Below, one piece after another: positions 11,001 to 20,845 of a DNA stretch of 64,000 nt (within the stretch, counting starts at the first letter, position 1; the number at the start of each line of letters is the position of its first letter). The notes under the pieces are model-generated. The model saw only the letters and a list, made by a program, of their open reading frames with translations. It did not search any database and had not been told where the DNA came from. Source of the DNA: Lineus longissimus. Its lineage: Eukaryota > Nemertea > Pilidiophora > Heteronemertea > Lineidae. The position numbers and the translations under genes were made by a program. The stretch lies in contig NC_088323.1 of NCBI RefSeq assembly GCF_910592395.1, positions 6,944,001-7,008,000 of the forward strand. Direction: 5' to 3'.

Positions 11001-13430
11001 TTACCAAATCAAAAATGTGTCGGAAGGAACTATATGGATGGTCCCATCGCATCCCCCCCTTCCAGCAGAATGACACAGAAGGGCTAGTTGACTGTCCACC
11101 GGGGGGGGGGGGAGCTTCCCCCAACGCACTGGTAAAAACCTATGGCGACGGAGGGGGGTTTGGGGGGTGTCCCCCCATTGTAACAGCTGTAGTTGTTAGA
11201 GCTTGCACTTAACATATGCTCGTAGGGGGGTTCGGGGGAGCTCCCCCGACCTAAAGGGGGGCTCACTAAGTCCTTGACTTTACATATTAAGACCCCCTTT
11301 AGGAGGGGCTCTTAAGATACACGTGTGTGCGGGAGTACATAATGTAAATGAATGATGAGAAATAAAGAGAGTAAATATTGTATATCCTACAAACAATTTT
11401 TTTTGGTTTTTCAAAATGGCGCTGAATAAATAAATCAGACCAGTTGTAGCGCTGAATTATAAATCAGACCAGTTGTAACAGGTTACGAGAACATCTAATT
11501 TAAATCTTCATGGGAATTCGCTACATATGCCTAAGAAATTGGCAAATTATATTAATATTTTTATTAGAGAAATATCCGTCCTAAATAATGACAGAAAAGG
11601 GTGGTTTTTTTTAATTTTGTGTCGACATGATCGAGGTCACGTGACATAAAAACAAAACAATCGCACACACCCGTCCAAAAAAGGCACTTTAAGAAAAACA
11701 AATACGTTTTTCCTGCTTAAAACCACACTGATGACTAAGTTATTTTAGTCTACTACCCAAATCTGAAGTATCAAAATGAATTACAAACTAGAACTAGCTC
11801 TATTTAGCAAAAGTTGCGTGAAAAATTCGGGTGAGCGACATTCTGCACCCTAGCGGCCAATAATTAAACTACTTTCAGCCGTCTGCTCCGGTCTCGTTAG
11901 GGAGTTTTTCCCAAATGTACGCGATGATGACGTGCCCCATTAACAGGACGTAACATCTATTTTAAAATGCGTTTCCAAAGTGAATGCATGAGGACAATCC
12001 ATTTAAGTGTCGTATATCACTGGAAACGCCCGATTCCCGTGAATAAGGACAATCACACTGTATTACATTACCAAAACAAAAATGTGTCGGAAGGAACTAT
12101 AATTACTATATGGATGGTCCCATCGCACACCCCCCCCCCCTCCAGCAGTATGACACAGAAGGGCTAGTTGACTGTCCACCGGGGGGGTTTGGGGGGAGCT
12201 TCCCCCCAACGCACTGGTAAAAACCTATGTCGACGGAGGGGGGTTTGGGGGGGTGTCCCCCCATTGTAACAGCTGTAGTTATTAAGACCCCCTTTAGGAG
12301 GGGCTCTTAAGATACACGTGTGTGCGGGAGTATATAATAAGCCCCCCTCTTAGGAGGGGCTCTTAAGATACACGTGTGTGCGGGAGTATATAATGTAAAT
12401 GAATGAAGAGAAATAAAGAGAGTAACTATATTGTATATCCAACAAACAATTTTTTTTGGTTTTTCAAAATGGCGCTGAATAAATAAATCAGACCAGTTGT
12501 AGCGCTGAATTATAAATCAGACCAGTTATAACAGGTTACGAGAACATCTAATTTAAATCTTCATGGGAATTCGCTACATATGCCTAAGAAATTGGCCAAT
12601 TATATTCATATTTTTATTAGAGAAATATCCGTCCTAATGACAGAAAAGGGTGGTTTATTTCAATTTTGTGTCGACATGGTCGAGGTCACGTGACATAAAC
12701 AAAACAATCGCACACACCCGTCCAAAAAAGGCACTTTAAGAAAAACAAATACGTTTTTCCTGCTTAAAACCACACTGACGACTAAGTTATTTTAGTCTAC
12801 TACCAAAATCTGAAGTATCAAAATGAATTACAAACTAGAACTAGCTCTATTTAGCAAAAGTTGAGTGAAAAATTCGGGTGAGCGACATTCTGAACCTTAG
12901 CGGCCAATAAGTAAACTACTTTCAGCTGTCTGCTCCGGTCTCGTCAGGGAGTTTTTCCCAAATGTACGCGATGATGACGTGCCCCATTAACAGGACGTAA
13001 CATCTATTTTAAAATGCGTTGCCAAAGTGAATGCACGAGGACAATCCATTTAAGTGTCGTATATCACTGGAAACGCCCGATTCCCGTGAATAAGGACAAT
13101 CACAATGTATTACATTACCAAAACAAAAATGTGTCGGAAGGAACTACATGTATATGGATGGTCCCATCGCACCCCCCCCCCCCCTCCAGCAGTATGACAC
13201 AGAAGGGCTAGTTGACTGTCCACCGGGGGGGTTTGGGGGGAGCTTCCCCCAACGCACTGGTAAAAACCTATGTCGATGGAGGGGGGTTTGGGGGGTGTCC
13301 CCCCATTGTAACAGCTGTAGTTGTTAGAGCTTGCACTTAACATATGCTCGTAGGGTGTTCGGGGGAGCTCCCCCGACCTAAAGGGGGGCTCACTAAGTCC
13401 TTGACTTTACATATTATTCCATACTCACAT
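5041..13430 (-). CDS. dCMP-deaminase-like protein lacking the zinc/catalytic residues, copy A
   Basis: Exons (minus strand): 13429-13430 (AT of the start codon), 7241-7325, 6819-6909, 5848-6055 and 5041-5128. All have GT/AG junctions with matching phases and give 157 codons plus stop; human DCTD is of similar size. Family signatures are LDWENYFMAVAAISAKRSK near residue 7, VGAVIVTDDNRIVGAGYNG, TNAILF and AAKLIVQ. The canonical HAE is DAT here (VCDATTNAILF), and the canonical PCxxC is PSPEA. All three zinc ligands and the catalytic Glu are therefore missing, while the core fold motifs remain. The loop before the HAE position is also shorter than usual. dCMP deaminase normally makes dUMP for thymidylate synthesis; this protein is inferred to be a pseudoenzyme. 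The start codon is split AT|G in an ACCATGG context. Intron 1 is 6.1 kb because of the tandem array. The family is well supported; the function is unknown. Confidence 0.87.
5129..5847. other. Intron 4 of dCMP-deaminase-like copy A
   Basis: The donor GTATGT follows exon 4 and the acceptor CATAG precedes exon 5, both read on the minus strand. The intron holds the CGATCGCTCGAGATA-rich foldback at 5547-5743. The apparent frames across that foldback are produced by the palindrome. Confidence 0.75.
5547..5743. repeat. Palindromic AT/CGATCG-rich foldback (copy A)
   Basis: The left arm begins AGGAAATATCTCGAT and the right arm ends GATATTTCCT, with about 52 bp complementary. The interior is built from shorter palindromes such as CTCGAGATA, ATCGCGAGCGATCGCGAT and CTCGAGCGATTGAGATA. 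It sits in intron 4 of the dCMP-deaminase-like gene and is present unchanged in copy B at 17591-17787. Confidence 0.75.
6255..6374. mobile_element. 120-bp MITE (copy A)
   Basis: The inverted-repeat arms are about 45 bp each, with termini TTAGGGAG and CTCCCTAA and inner ends AACGTCAACGTGAACG and CGTTCACGCTGACGTT around a short TTCGATATCGAA centre. It is in intron 3. An identical relative is in copy B (18299-18418). A lone right half resembling it lies near 32920-32975, inside an intron of the SCO-spondin-like gene. Confidence 0.65.
8076..13414. repeat. Tandem array of ~1.07 kb units inserted at a TA site
   Basis: Head-to-tail units are 8076-9143, 9144-10220, 10221-11289, 11290-12284 (3' truncated), a 55-bp head fragment at 12285-12339, and 12340-13414. 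Each begins AGCCCCCCTCTTAGGAGGGG or AGACCCCCTTTAGGAGGGG, a small hairpin, and ends in CTTGACTTTACATAT. Every junction reads TA. A GC-rich block of about 200 bp near the unit's 3' end has runs such as GGGGGGTTTGGGGGG and a CGGGGGAGCTCCCCCG palindrome. The array interrupts intron 1 of dCMP-deaminase-like copy A. Copy B has the uninterrupted TA at 20079-20080. No unit encodes a recognisable protein. It could be a transposon array or an inserted satellite. Confidence 0.85.
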
Positions 13431-14438
13431 GGTGCTACGATCTCCGTATCACGCGAGTTGTGAGGAAATTTGTTCGAAAATCGAATGGTTGAACTATTGA
13501 AGCCAAAACAAGATCTCTATCAGAAAAAGTTTATGCGGAGTTCGATCACAGTCCGGGAAAGTTATACACGTCCAGGTTTATGAAAACTGTTACGGATTGT
13601 TTGCTACTATACATGCTTGGTATGGGTGACTACGTTTCCCAGTATTTGAGATTCGAGACAGCAGGAGTAAAAAACCTCCCATGCATGTATATCTTTTGTC
13701 TACAGGCCTATATATCATTGGCCCAGGTAATCATGTAGGAAGTTATTTATCTCTGTTGATATTCCTATCGAAGCCAACACTGCCGCTATGAAAGAAAATA
13801 GTGAGACAAGACCACTTATGAATATTCATAGGTCGAGGCCTATCAATTTGACGAGTGCATGTTTTTTAACTCTCAAGTATATATTTGGAGAGGTATTGAA
13901 AAAATATTTGTTGTGGCAAGTCTACAGATATAAAGAAATTATTTGATGAAAAAATTAATTTCGAATTTTGCTAATTGGGTAATAGGGGGCGTGTTTTGAG
14001 ATTTTTCTGCCAGTTGGCTGAAAAGAGTGGAAATATCAATGTCTGTCTAATTTGTCGATTATCAAAAAAATTTCCGTGGTCAACCACCAGTTTATTTTTC
14101 ACCATTTACTTGCCCGACTGTCCGGAATATCATATCAAAATTTCAGATTCACAACCCCACGCAGTATTTGATGCGTCGCGGTCAAACATTGACAATTTAA
14201 CTGCTAAAAGACTAAAATTAAAAAATCAATTGTGGTCATGTCTCTTGTTGACGCCCGACAAGGAAGTGGCCATACTTATTGCGCAGTGATAGTCCTCCTT
14301 GGATATTATCGCTGCTTTGGAGAATGGGAAGAGTTTCGAAATATGGATTCTAGTGCAATAATGCGTGGTCTGATAGATTTTATTGATATTAAATCTTCAC
14401 ACAGACACACTTCATATGTATGTAACGGTTTGACAATG
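13431..14438 (-). promoter_or_regulatory. Probable 5' UTR/promoter region of copy A
   Basis: This is the sequence upstream of the split start codon on the minus strand, shared with copy B (20095-20845). The exon-1 donor GTGAGT lies at 13423-13428. The region is interrupted by an inverted-repeat element at 13803-14244. I see no reliable core promoter motif; the call rests on position. Confidence 0.4.
13803..14244. mobile_element. Second copy of the GAGACAAGACCAC element
   Basis: The left end GAGACAAGACCAC and right end GTGGTCATGTCTC (one mismatch) enclose a body closely matching 4123-4529, about 35 bp longer. The corresponding place in copy B (about 20536-20650) holds different sequence, so this locus has been rearranged rather than simply occupied or empty. 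Confidence 0.7.
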
Positions 14439-15129
14439 AACTATTTCGGCAAATCACTCTGCCATCTGCGCGACCGAGACACAGTTGCGGCGCGTTTTCA
14501 ATATGGCGACGACTTGAATGGTATCAGAGGGATGTCATCTAGTCATGCATCACCTGGCTCGTTGATAACAGGCAAATAAAATCTCCACGTGATCATGAAA
14601 GCCTCTGAGGGTATCGCGCTTAGAGTGTTAGACCGTGGTTCGGCTGGTCACGGATTCGACTCCCGGTGATTCTGCCACATTTTTTCTTCATTATTTTGTT
14701 ATCTATTCACTCATGTTCATGTTATTATTTTCATTATCATCATTATCATTATTATATCTTGAAGAAAACCACCGATACAAACCTTTTCAAACTGCAGCAC
14801 GCACTGATTCCGTGTGTTCGAGTACTTCCGAGGATGATTCTTATCAGCAGCAAGATTTCTCGAGGCTGCACTGGGGTGGAAAAGTATTTCTGTCAGACCG
14901 TGACTTCTCCAATCAGAATTAGTTAAAGGGCATCCTGAGATTCAGGCTTTTTATACTCCTTCGTCATATCGAGAGGGGGAGTATATTGAAAACCACTGCT
15001 CCCAGGTGTTTAAAGGGGATCGCCGTTCGTTCACATATATTTACTGGAGTATACCTGTACGGCAGTGGAGTGCGTCATTTTCATTCAAGAGACGACCAAT
15101 GTAAACGGGCAGAGGGCATGAGCCTTTAA
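14439..15129. other. Unique spacer between the two duplication copies
   Basis: No gene is recognised. At about 14600-14675 a tRNA-like stretch has an A-box-like GCGCTTAGAGTG and a B-box-like GATTCGACTCC, then a T run. This suggests a degenerate tRNA-derived SINE head or tRNA pseudogene, and I do not call it a functional tRNA. A TTATTATT/ATCATT-rich tract lies at about 14700-14760. Confidence 0.4.
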
Positions 15130-15819
15130 AAAATCACCAACTGCAATAAAGATCTCACCAAAACAGAATGTAACTGTTGGACTTATATTTGCAAGACATA
15201 TCCAAACCACCTCACAACACTTGCAAAATCATTATTAGCGAGAATAAGTATGCTGCAGAATGAGGGGGTGCACGGAAGGGAATTCGAAAACTAGTCATCT
15301 TGGTAACCTCGATCACAAACCTCATTTGTCCCTTCAAATCACAGCCGGCACAGTGAGCATCGGCAGAATGGATTCCAAGAGAATCGACTCGAACTTTAGA
15401 ACAAATCCGCCATGTCGCTGACATCATTGGCGCCAAAACCTATTTCTTTTGACCCTGTTGACCTCGATTCTAAACACTTTTTCAAGAAGGCCATTAAAAC
15501 GGAAATTCAACTTCAAGCATTATATTTTATATCACTGAGGTATATAAATACGATATATTGAGAAATATATGTACAACACTTGCAAAATCATTATTAGCGA
15601 GAATAAGTATGCTGCAGAATGAGGGGGTGCACGGAAGGGATTTCGAACACTAGTCATCTTGGTAACCTCGATCACAAACCTAATTTGTCCCTTCAAATCA
15701 CAGCCGGCACAGTGAGCATCGGCAGAATGGATTCCAAGAGAATCACCTGGAACTTTAGAACAAATCCGCCATGTCGCTGACATCATTGGCGCCAAAAACT
15801 GTTTCTTTTTACCCTGTTG

Positions 15820-16088
15820 TATGGCAAGCCAAAGCGGAATTTATTCATATAATCAGAAGTACCATGTAATCAGAAGTACCATAGGTCTACGTCATTAATT
15901 TCGTGGTCACGTGCGTCTTGGATATGGTCACGTGAGTCTTGAATATATTTCATTCAAGGTTGACAATATTTGATTTAAGGTTGACAATATTTGATTCAGG
16001 GTTGAACATATTTTGGTCTTGAACATATATTTAACTTCTTGAATAGTAATTCCACAGTCTTGAATAAATTCCGCTTTGGCTTGCCATA
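15820..16088. mobile_element. MITE with perfect 28-bp terminal inverted repeats
   Basis: The ends are perfect inverted repeats of 28 bp beginning TATGGCAAGCCAAAGCGG. The flanks carry a 6-bp direct repeat, CTGTTG, at 15814-15819 and 16089-16094. The equivalent place in copy A reads ACCCTGTTGACCTCG without interruption. The interior has short tandem repeats of the GGTTGACAATATTTGAT type. Insertion followed the segmental duplication. Confidence 0.88.
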
Positions 16089-16541
16089 CTGTTGACCTCG
16101 ATTCTAAAAACTTTTTCAAAAAGGCCATTCAAACGTAAGTTCAACTTGAAGCATTATATTTTTTATATCACAGATGTATATAAATACGATATATTGAGAA
16201 ATATATGTACAACTATCGATCGTACCGATGCAAGCTTGTAGTAGTATGGCCTGGTTTCAATTCATAATTTGAATTTCTCGCTGCGCTGATGATGCGTCCT
16301 ATTTTATCTATTTGAAAACTATTTCTCAACTAATTTCCCGCTGATTAAAGCGCCCTCTTTTATCCATTTGAGAACTATTTTTGGAATTTCCCGCCTAGGT
16401 TCTATTTCTAGACGAATCGTCCTCGCGAATCGTCCTCAATCGGGACCATAAACAACATGCCTAACTATGAATAGGGCATAACATAAGAAACGCAAGTGTG
16501 AAAACCGCATAAAAATCAATCTACATCTACTCATCTAAAAA

Positions 16542-16825
16542 ATTATAGCAGTATGTAATTCAAACATTCCAGGTGGTGCAGGAAGAACAAATTGATGATG
16601 TACATTGTGCTGTACTGATATAAAGTTTAGATAGTTTCATGTTTATATTCTAATTACCTTGTCACAGGTATGAGCTTTTAGTGAACATATGAATGTACAA
16701 TTTTAAAACATAGGCATGAAACTATAAAAAAAACTTTATTTCAGTACAGCACAATGTACATCATCAGTTGGTTCTTCCTGCACCACCTGGAATGTTTGAA
16801 TTTTATACCTGCCATAATGTGAATG
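16542..16825. repeat. Long-arm foldback element (copy B)
   Basis: This is the partner of the foldback at 3836-4118, with arms of about 80 bp including GGTGCAGGAAGAAC and its complement. Here the flank continues directly as GAATGTTCAATTC, which is the empty site for the copy A insertion. Confidence 0.65.
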
Positions 16826-17084
16826 TTCAATTCCTCGGCTCCGGAGTTTTGTGTACATCAGTGTGCTTTTTTGTACAGCATTGTATACCTCTGTTTGTAA
16901 ACAAACCCTTGCCTTGGATTGGAATATTGTTCCACTATCTTATAAAAGGGTTAAGAGGATAATACGCACACAAGAGCTTTCATGTTGGTCGATAGCCCTA
17001 AACGACCGCAAAGGGCATATAAACGCTATGGCGCTACAGCGCCATCTAACTAGTACTCGGAGCTCGACCAATATCTTCAACCAT

Positions 17085-20000
17085 CTATTCGCTTCTCCCA
17101 TTCGAGGACGGCTGTTCCGGTAATTGAGCCTCGCGTGTCTCTCCAAGTGCGGCAAAGTTCACCACGACTTCCCTATGCTGAGGTATAAAGTGGCTGCAAC
17201 GAAATATGCCAGTCACAAAACGAGATGATGATCAGTTTTAATATTCAACTGATTGTTATTTTGCCCTGGACCTTTCAACCTGGACAACTTGGAAACAATA
17301 AGATGAATTCATAGGTAATTGTATTTGGGCGGTAGACAAATATGTGCTCTCACGACGAGTATTGGATCGTTGACAATCTCAATTCTCATCAAACCTGGCT
17401 GTGGTTACGTCACGTTTCATTACCATAAATTGCCAAGCAAATGAATATACATCAAAGATAATCCAGCAGTTGCGGAAACGATATAGTTTATCGTCATAAA
17501 AAATATGGACCCATATAAAAATAGCCCGTCCATACGGTGGCTGGGAAAGGACATCGCATGATTTTTTTTTAAACCTGAAATTTTTTTTCCAGGAAATATC
17601 TCGATTGATGGACTTATTATCTCAATCGCTCGAGATATTATCGCGAGCGATCGCGATAATATGTCGATTGCTGGAGATAAATAACTCGAAAAAATAATAT
17701 GTCGACCGCTCGAGATAAATAACTCGATCGCTCAAGATAATATCTCGAGCGATTGAGATAATAAGTCCGTCGATCGAGATATTTCCTGATAAAAATCCTT
17801 TCGTGTTGAAAAAAAAATAGATTGGTGCGACCACGGGTATAGAGCAACCCCTGGTGCGACATAATAATCATGAGTTCGAAAAAACACATACCGCAAGTCC
17901 ACCTGTGCCGTTGCAAAGAGGCTAGCGATGTCTTCAGGCACGTTGACTCCACTCCTTTCGAGGAAGTAAAGAATCTTGATCCGAGATTGGACAATCAGTT
18001 TAGCGGCCTCTGGACTGGGAAGGGCGGTTGTGAACATGGAGGTGCCGCGCAGATCCGCCACACACCGGAATAATATAGCATTTGTAGTTGCGTCGCATAC
18101 TAAAATGTTGAAAGTGAAGATTATATGTTATTTGTAGTGATTAGTTTTGTTCAGTTTTATAACACTGTTGGTGGCTGATACGTGTGCTGTGATACATGGC
18201 TATAAGAATGCAATATCGAGAGTTGTAGCGCCTTTATAAACCGGAATTACAAATGTAGCAATACCGATATCGACACTGAAATAACGCGCACTCTTATTTT
18301 AGGGAGTTTTTTCATAGCCCTCGTAACGTCAACGTGAACGGCTATCCTATTGTTCGATATCGAACAATGTGAAAGGCGTTCACGCTGACGTTTCAGGGGA
18401 TTTGCGAAAGCTCCCTAATATCACGGACGGAGAACAAAGCGAATAGCGACTTGGCTTCCAGCTATTGTTTTCGAGGCATGGCCAAGTAGACAACGACATC
18501 CATGCTAATGATGGAAAAGATCTCATTTCGTCGGCTATTGCTTTCTTGCCTTATAAACAAAGATTGTGTTTTGGCCAATAAATTTAATTCCATTTCATTT
18601 CAATTTATAAGTGGTAAAAAGCCTCGGACCTTGACCCTGATTCTATCTTCATGCCAAAGTCATGCCGTAGACAAGATGAACTGTATGTCATCGTACAGCC
18701 AGTTATAATCTTCTTTTCATTGTCACTGTTTCGCGAATACTCTAAATCTTGGATTATCGTGTACTTGACCAATGAATCTCATCGTCAGCATGAACTTTTT
18801 GATCAGATAACATTTAAATAACAGTGATATAGACATCAGTTTTTTACGAATTCAATGCTTACCAACATTGCCAGGGTCGGGATGATTCAGCGGGGTGCCG
18901 TTATACCCTGCGCCGACAATCCTGTTGTCATCTGTCACAATCACAGCGCCAACCTTGACAAAAGAGAATTACTAAAAATTGGCCTCCATCCATCTGCTGG
19001 TTTATTTCATGCACAATCGCATCATACCCGACAGTGGATCACGTACCAGGGGCGGTTTCCGATGCACGCGATTTCAGTAAAGGTAAGGGGGCGGCAAGCA
19101 CACCCCTAGCATTACAAACATCGCGCAACAATATTGTACCAATCACTAGTGGCAACAAATCTGGCGGGTATTGAACATATTGCACATTTTTCTACTCAAA
19201 GTCGGAATGAAGGTATTACAGTGACTTATTCAGAAGGATTTTTTATATCGCAAGATGTGATCTTGCGCCTCATACCACACTTACTTTGTTCTCTAACTTC
19301 GATCTTTTGGCAGATATAGCCGCCACAGCCATGAAATAGTTTTCCCAGTCCAATTGTGGTCGAACATCCCTAAGAAAAAAGACATGTCTGCTATCCATAT
19401 CCGAGAACCAATCCACCGAGAATGATGTGATGCATTCGCGATCAACAAACACAGTGGTTTCGTTAACAGGCCTCGGTAAGCAATAGCACTAAAAGCACAA
19501 TTTTACACATCAAACTGGCTAGAAATGATGCAATGTTGATTGGCAAGCCGGATTTTGAAGCATTAAAACCCGACTGTCTCGATTGAAACCCTTCCTTTTG
19601 ATAACGGGATCGGGACTGAAACGAAACCATTTTCGGTGGAGCAGTTCTCGGACGGGATAGCAAAAACTCACTATTGAATGAAATGCGCAGTCTGAAGTGG
19701 CTCAGAGTATATCGCGGTATGTTATCCAGTCATTTTTATTTTTTATATGGGGCGAATTTGACCCATGCACTTCATATTTTTTGGGGTATTTCTCATGGTT
19801 GACAGCAGCAGTATCCATATCATACAATGTAGTAAGCTTTGACTGACGCACGGCTATTATGGCACATCGAACTTCAGATGTGGGTATGATTTCTGAAAAT
19901 ATCTCCTCGAGAGTATTTAACGAGATGGGGGTGTTCCAGCTCACTAAGATGTCCGCTGAGGAATATACTGTGTATTTTTGGCAAATGAAAAACTACGTTT

Positions 20001-20094
20001 TTGTATCGTACTAAAACAACTTACAATGTACATGCACACCTTACTGTACTTTGTACATTTCATTGTATCGTATAATTATATTCCATACTCACAT
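17085..20094 (-). CDS. dCMP-deaminase-like protein lacking the zinc/catalytic residues, copy B
   Basis: Exons (minus strand): 20093-20094 (AT of the start codon), 19285-19369, 18863-18953, 17892-18099 and 17085-17172. Lengths and phases match copy A exactly, giving 157 residues. Intron 1 is only about 720 bp because the tandem array is absent. The replaced active-site residues (DAT for HAE, PSPEA for PCxxC) are shared, so the loss predates the duplication. Only seven coding substitutions separate the copies, and five of them fall within 24 bp at the end of exon 4, changing residues G, H, E and W of copy A to A, Q, D and L. No frameshift or stop is present, so both copies could still be translated. 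The short C-terminal exon (EVVVNFAALGE and following) resembles the family's final strand. Confidence 0.87.
17591..17787. repeat. Palindromic CGATCG-rich foldback (copy B)
   Basis: This matches the foldback at 5547-5743 and occupies the same intron (intron 4). Its near-identity in the two copies shows that the palindrome has been stable since duplication. Confidence 0.75.
18299..18418. mobile_element. 120-bp MITE (copy B)
   Basis: This is the partner of 6255-6374, with TTAGGGAG/CTCCCTAA termini, in intron 3 of dCMP-deaminase-like copy B. It was inherited with the duplication. Confidence 0.65.
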
Positions 20095-20845
20095 GGTGCT
20101 ACGATCTCCGTATCACGCGAGTTGTGAGGAAATTTGTTCGAAAATCGAATGGTTGAACTATTGAAGCCAAAACAAGATCTCTATCAGAAAAAAGTTTATG
20201 CGGAGTTCGATCATAACAGTCCGGGAAAGTTATACACGTCCAGGTTTATGAAAACTGTTACGGATCATTTGGCACTATACCTGCTTGGTATGGGTGACTA
20301 CGTTTCCCAGTATTTGAGATTCGAGACAGCAGGAGTAAAAAACCTCCTTTACCATCGTGTTAAGTATAATAATATGCATGTATATCATTCGCCTATAGGC
20401 CCATCTATTATTGGCCCAGGTAATTCTGTAGGAATTTATTCATCTCTGTTGATAACCGTTAATATTCTGTAATTTTACATTCGACACAACAGATGGTTTC
20501 ACTATCGAAGCCAACACTCCCGCTATGAAAGAAAATGCTTTGGTCCGGATTTCACAGTCCGGTTATTATTCGCTATACGTACTTGCCGAAATGTCTAGTC
20601 ATTTAGTCATGAAACATTGAAAGGAAACTCTGTAAAAAACCTCTGTAAATCTTGTTGACGCCCGACAAGGAAGTGGCCATACTTATTGCGCAGTGATAGT
20701 CCTCCTTGGATATTATCGCTGCTTTGAAGAATGGGAAGAGTTTCGAAATATGGATTCTAGTGCCATTATGCGTGGTCTGATAGATTTTATTGATATTAAA
20801 TCTTCACACAGACACGCTTCATATGTATGTAACGGTTTGACAATG
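20095..20845 (-). promoter_or_regulatory. Probable 5' UTR/promoter region of copy B
   Basis: This is upstream sequence on the minus strand from the split start codon to the end of the homology with copy A. A plus-strand open frame at 20134-20472 overlaps it but is broken in copy A and has no recognised motif. No core promoter element is assigned. Confidence 0.4.

Larger units (their letters stand above)
3066..14438. repeat. Tandem segmental duplication, copy A
   Basis: This segment matches 15130-20845 in direct orientation at a few percent divergence. Through the gene body (about 5.0-7.9 kb) the offset is a constant 12,044 bp. Copy A is longer mainly because of a 5.3 kb tandem array at 8076-13414, and it also has private insertions at 4123-4529 and about 4730-4990. 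The copy contains a whole dCMP-deaminase-like gene plus its upstream region. A collapsed or uncollapsed haplotype assembly artefact is possible in principle, but the private insertions in each copy favour a true duplication. Confidence 0.85.
15130..20845. repeat. Tandem segmental duplication, copy B
   Basis: This is the direct-repeat partner of 3066-14438. Its private changes are a 357-bp tandem duplication (15221-15577, repeated from 15578), a 269-bp MITE at 15820-16088, and replacement of sequence around 20536-20650. It lacks the 5.3 kb array and both copy A insertions. Confidence 0.85.

Noticed and set aside
8848-13343. Repeated short proline/glycine-rich open frames in the 1.07 kb units
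   Set aside because: They occur on both strands through the G/C-run block and change length with homopolymer slippage; no codon-level conservation is seen.
15212-15795. Repeated minus-strand frames (MAPMMSATWRICSK...) at 15.2 and 15.5 kb and partly at 3.1 kb
   Set aside because: The copies arise from the segmental and local duplications, the copy A version is interrupted by changes, and no family is recognised.
20134-20472. Plus-strand 112-codon open frame
   Set aside because: It is antisense to the region upstream of the dCMP-deaminase-like start codon, is broken in the duplicate at 13.5 kb, and has no recognised motif.
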